Source of the DNA: Linyphia triangularis
Lineage: Eukaryota; Arthropoda; Arachnida; Araneae; Linyphiidae
DNA length: 64,000 nucleotides
Assembly: GCA_963978545.1 (NCBI GenBank)
Contig: OZ021722.1
Span: 106,541,442 to 106,605,441 of the forward strand
Reading direction: 5' to 3'
Both the position numbers and the translations under genes were made by a program. Positions 60,215 through 64,000 of this stretch are shown piece after piece; within the stretch, counting starts at the first letter, position 1, and each line of letters starts with the position of its first letter. The notes under the pieces were generated by a model. The model ran no database searches. It was not told the origin of the DNA and saw only the letters and a program-made list of their open reading frames with translations.

Positions 60215-61169
60215 CTGAAAAAAGAATATATAAAACACAAAATCATATAAAACAAAAATACAAAATTGGAAAACCTAAACATGAAAAAAAAAAAAATACC
60301 TCTTCTCTTTCATCTTACTCTCAGTATTGCTCATACATTAAGGTCCTATTTGGTAAGTTGGTACACTCAACAACCTATTTTTGTATGCAATAACGGCTAA
60401 TAAAGTGGGACCTACAGCTTAACGTAGATTCCGTACATAGGCACCAATTTCCCTTTTACCAAGGAGGAGAGACTCGATGGATAAAAGGGGGAGGGGGGGG
60501 GGGATTGGCCCAAAATTTCCGAACACTTCTTAACGAACTTTTTCATGATATACCGACTGAAGATATTGAACTTTCTCCCGTACCACGCATCATATTTTCT
60601 CAAACTATTACGTTATGTGTAGCAAGATTATTAGCATAAAATTAGTTCAGAAATACTTTATGGAAAAAGTAAGAGGAATAACTAGTTAGATCATCACTAT
60701 AAAATAATTTATTTCACTATAATACATTCTTTTAAAAGATATACTTTTATGATATTAAACTAAAATTTAAAAAAAAAAAGCAACTTTTTATAATTATTGA
60801 TAATAATTGATGAAAAAGAGCCTATACCAGTAATCTCATCATTACAAAATTGCTTATCATACAATATCATACACATAATACTTTAAAATATATATTTTTA
60901 TGATCAAGATCTGATGTATAGATTTTTTATGATCACAAAAGATCTGCTAACACTTACAAATATTGTGCTTACTTTCTATTTTTATGAGATTTTTTTCTTC
61001 TTTAGAACATTACAAAATGTTCTTTTTAAGCAATATTTTATAATTAAAAAAAAAACACATTTTGGTGGTGGGGTGAAACAATACCTTTGCCTAACCCAAG
61101 GATGCTTTCAGGTTCGGCCCTGCCCACCGGAACATATCCAGATGCAGATGCACCCACCCAGAAACTTCG
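60215..61169. other. Upstream of the first coding exon
   Basis: Probably intronic, because the first coding exon has its own acceptor. Holds an S2 SINE fragment at about 60351-60440 and a poly-G run at 60487-60502. No promoter could be supported. Confidence 0.5.
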
Positions 61170-61409
61170 CTATATTAAACTTCAACTTAACTAGACATCA
61201 CTTAGACGGTAGATCGTCACAGTGTTCATAGGTATTTAATCCATTTTGGCGGAGTGAAGACATAATTCTCGCCAAACCTTAGAGCCTTTTGTTCTCTTGT
61301 GGTTTGGCGAACATTATGCTTTCACGCCGCCAAAATGGATTAAATACCTATGAGCACTGTGACGATCTACCGTCTACGTGATGTCTAGTTAAGTTGAAGT
61401 TTAGTATAG
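61170..61409. repeat. Near-perfect palindrome, 109-bp arms, 22-nt loop
   Basis: Arms 61170-61278 and 61301-61409 pair with few mismatches: TTAACTAGACATCAC against GTGATGTCTAGTTAA, GATCGTCACAGTG against CACTGTGACGATC, CCATTTTGGCGG against CCGCCAAAATGG. Confidence 0.92.
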
Positions 61410-61850
61410 TTGCCCTCAGGTGACGACAAAAAAAAAAGAATTATAATTGAGAATTGTTACTTAAATGAAGAGTTAAATGTTTTCTACAATACTGTTGAAA
61501 TAAAAAAAATAATGATGTGGTGAAAATATATCGAAATAAGATCGTCTATGGATTTTAGCAAACATCCTTATAACCTTTTCAATGTCTATAGCGAGCACAC
61601 ACAAAAAAACGTTCATATTGTTAAATTGTTAGGAGTTGCGTTATGAAACGCGCTTCTGATGAATCAGGACCATACAGCCACCCCCCCCCCCCCCGCTCCC
61701 CCCAACAATTATATATTATACATATATTACACATGAAAATTTTTCAGATTATTGATTTCAAGTTTATTACTGTTTATCAAAATATAAATTTTTGTCTTTA
61801 AAATGATGCCACATTTGTAATTGTATCTTATTTCAAAGTATTTTTAATAA

Positions 61851-62670
61851 CTAGGGGGCTTCGCCCCCTGCTCGCTAACGCTCGCCAACCCCCAAACGCC
61901 TCGCTGCACTCGGATTGAACGTCGAATTTGTGGTTACAACATCTTGCTGCGCTCGAATAAGTTTGACAGCCATAAAAAATTTAACCACATTTTAAATTTA
62001 ATGTAAGGCCTAATAGAGAAATCACCCGAATTGCAAGTTTCATAATAGAAAGTTAAATATACTATCCGCCAACATTCTGACTTAAAACTTCATTAGCTAT
62101 GCCCTTACATTGAAGTCCCAATATCTTTTATTTATTCTGATAAAAAACAACGCGAGCTACACTCACCAACCCCTGAATGCCTTGCTTGGGTTGGGATACA
62201 AACGCCTCACTACGCTCGGAAAATTAAAGAGTAGTTGTATTAAGGAAAGAGTGGATTTTTTGTTTACGTATTACGCCGAGAGTGATTGTTTCGTTCACGT
62301 CGCTAGAGAACGACGTCCAACGCGAGGCATTTTCTGGATAGAAATACTTCGAAATAATAATTACTCTAATACAAAAATGCTTCAGAAAAACAGAAAAAAT
62401 CAACTTTGAAACGAAGAGTTTAAAATTAGCAACGGGTTTGTTGCTTGCATACGTAAGGATGTTGCCATTCATATACTCAAAATCATTGAGGCTTTGTAGT
62501 AGCTTAATGATGAAAAATATTGAAAGTTAACTAATTAATAAAGTGTTAATAAATTATTTTGGCGCGTTTTGGCAAATCTACAGCTTATTTCCTTTAAAAT
62601 GACACCTTGTTCATTGAAATTGGTTGAGCAGTTTAGGCGGACGGACTAACCCCAAAAAACGTATTGCCTA
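61851..62670 (-). mobile_element. Helitron-like 3' end region
   Basis: On the minus strand it ends CTAG before a T, with a 7-bp stem, 3-nt loop hairpin AGGGGGC TTC GCCCCCT just inside. GCTCGCTAACGCTCGCC is shared with the small Helitron at 31402-32363. The other end is not certain. Confidence 0.5.
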
Positions 62671-62694
62671 TCTCTATATATATAAGGCAAAGCC

Positions 62695-62751
62695 CTCACT
62701 CACTCACTCACTCACTCACTCACTCACTCACTGACTCACTGACTCACTCAT
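62695..62751. repeat. CACT microsatellite
   Basis: ACTC/CACT tetramer repeated about fourteen times with ACTG variants near the end. Confidence 0.9.
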
Positions 62752-62770
62752 CACTAATTCTCCCACTTCC

Positions 62771-64000
62771 CACATAGTCACAACTCTGAAAATCGGCACA
62801 AATATCAACAATGGTAAAAATAGAAAAAGTAAACTATTCCGATCTCGATTAACACACTTTAAGGGGTCGAAAAGGGGTCAAACGTTCCAAACGGGGGACA
62901 TTCGAAAATCCTACTTCCCACATAGTCACAACTCTGAAAATCGGCACAAATATCAACAATGGTAAAAATAGAAAAAGTAAACTATTCCGATCTCGATTAA
63001 CACACTTTAAGGGGTCGAAAAGGGGTCAAACGTTCCAAACGGGGGACATTCGAAAATCCTACTTCCCCACAACTCTGAAAATCGGCACAAATATCAACAA
63101 TGGTAAAAATAGAAAAAGTAAACTATTCCGATCTCGATTAACACACTTTAAGGGGTCGAAAAGGGGTCAAACGTTCCAAACGGGGGACATTCGAAAATCC
63201 TACTTCCCACATAGTCACAACTCTGAAAATCGGCACAAATATCAACAATGGTAAAAATAGAAAAAGTAAACTATTCCGATCTCGATTAACACACTTTAAG
63301 GGGTCGAAAAGGGGTCAAACGTTCCAAACGGGGGACATTCGAAAATCCTACTTCCCACATAGTCACAACTCTGAAAATCGGCACAAATATCAACAATGGT
63401 AAAAATAGAAAAAGTAAACTATTCCGATCTCGATTAACACACTTTAAGGGGTCGAAAAGGGGTCAAACGTTCCAAACGGGGGACATTCGAAAATCCTACT
63501 TCCCACATAGTCACAACTCTGAAAATCGGCACAAATATCAACAATGGTAAAAATAGAAAAAGTAAACTATTCCGATCTCGATTAACACACTTTAAGGGGT
63601 CGAAAAGGGGTCAAACGTTCCAAACGGGGGACATTCGAAAATCCTACTTCCCACATAGTCACAACTCTGAAAATCGGCACAAATATCAACAATGGTAAAA
63701 ATAGAAAAAGTAAACTATTCCGATCTCGATTAACACACTTTAAGGGGTCGAAAAGGGGTCAAACGTTCCAAACGGGGGACATTCGAAAATCCTACTTCCC
63801 ACATAGTCACAACTCTGAAAATCGGCACAAATATCAACAATGGTAAAAATAGAAAAAGTAAACTATTCCGATCTCGATTAACACACTTTAAGGGGTCGAA
63901 AAGGGGTCAAACGTTCCAAACGGGGGACATTCGAAAATCCTACTTCCCACATAGTCACAACTCTAAAAATCGGCACAAATATCAACAATGGTAAAAATAG
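62771..64000. repeat. 148-bp satellite array, over eight copies, runs off the window
   Basis: CACATAGTCACAACTCTGA recurs at 62771, 62919, 63208, 63356, 63504, 63652, 63800 and 63948. The copy near 63066 lacks a 7-bp piece, giving a 141-bp spacing. Units are nearly identical, implying recent amplification. Confidence 0.95.

Larger units (their letters stand above)
62671..64000 (+). mobile_element. Helitron-like 5' end leading into satellite
   Basis: TCTCTATATATATAAGGC after an A resembles the 5' end of the Helitron at 31402. A CACT microsatellite and 148-bp tandem repeats follow. No 3' end in the window, so the class is tentative. Confidence 0.45.

Noticed and set aside
60412..60603. Open frame near the start of the gene as a first exon
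   Set aside because: It covers SINE sequence and a poly-G run, and does not join exon 1 through a plausible donor.
62771..64000. CRISPR array
   Set aside because: Units of 148 bp are contiguous and identical throughout with no unique spacers; it is a satellite in an animal genome.

Overview
The window is animal nuclear DNA: very AT-rich, with GT-AG introns of 1 to 6 kb, no bacterial-style gene packing, and many short DNA transposons. Helitron-like, piggyBac, mariner, hAT-like, BEL/Pao and tRNA-SINE remains together suggest an arthropod, perhaps a chelicerate. That assignment is inference.

One gene spans nearly the whole window on the minus strand. It runs from a signal-peptide exon at about 60.2 kb to a GPS exon at 1.16 kb. 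I joined 26 coding exons by hand. Every junction is GT-AG, all phases agree, and the frame stays open for 4,380 nt (1,460 residues). The product is the extracellular part of an adhesion-GPCR-like receptor: signal peptide, C-type lectin domain (CTLD) 1, CTLD2, Ig1, SEA-like 1, a four-cysteine hormone-receptor motif (HRM-like) 1, CTLD3, CTLD4, Ig2, SEA-like 2, HRM-like 2, GAIN, GPS with an intact HLT cleavage motif. The seven-helix part is not in the window and should lie beyond position 1.

The main result is that the ectodomain is a doubled cassette. Exons 2-12 and exons 13-22 encode the same five domains in the same order, with matching intron phases and closely matching exon lengths (82/82, 315/309, 175/169, 176/167 nt).

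The introns hold the mobile DNA. From left to right: a piggyBac-type MITE (2.7-3.2 kb); a CAGGGTGGCCAC-family MITE (3.8 kb); hAT-like MITEs (6.8, 8.6, 16.4, 21.1, 25.2, 35.4, 43.8 kb); a tRNA-SINE abutting a splice donor (9.5 kb); a tandem duplication abutting another donor (19.1-19.8 kb); a 251-bp-arm inverted repeat (26.7-27.5 kb); a small Helitron split by a MITE (31.4-32.4 kb); a BEL/Pao LTR with an integrase fragment (39.5-40.4 kb); a decayed piggyBac transposase (41.4-42.8 kb); several foldback elements; a mariner remnant (51.2 kb); a second piggyBac remnant followed by a composite tandem array (55.5-58.0 kb); and, upstream of the gene, a 109-bp-arm palindrome (61.2 kb), Helitron-like ends, and a 148-bp satellite running off the right edge.

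All calls come from reading the sequence; no database search or alignment program was run. Exon boundaries are well supported by phase agreement. The SEA-like and HRM-like labels are pattern-based and less certain than the CTLD, Ig, GAIN and GPS labels.
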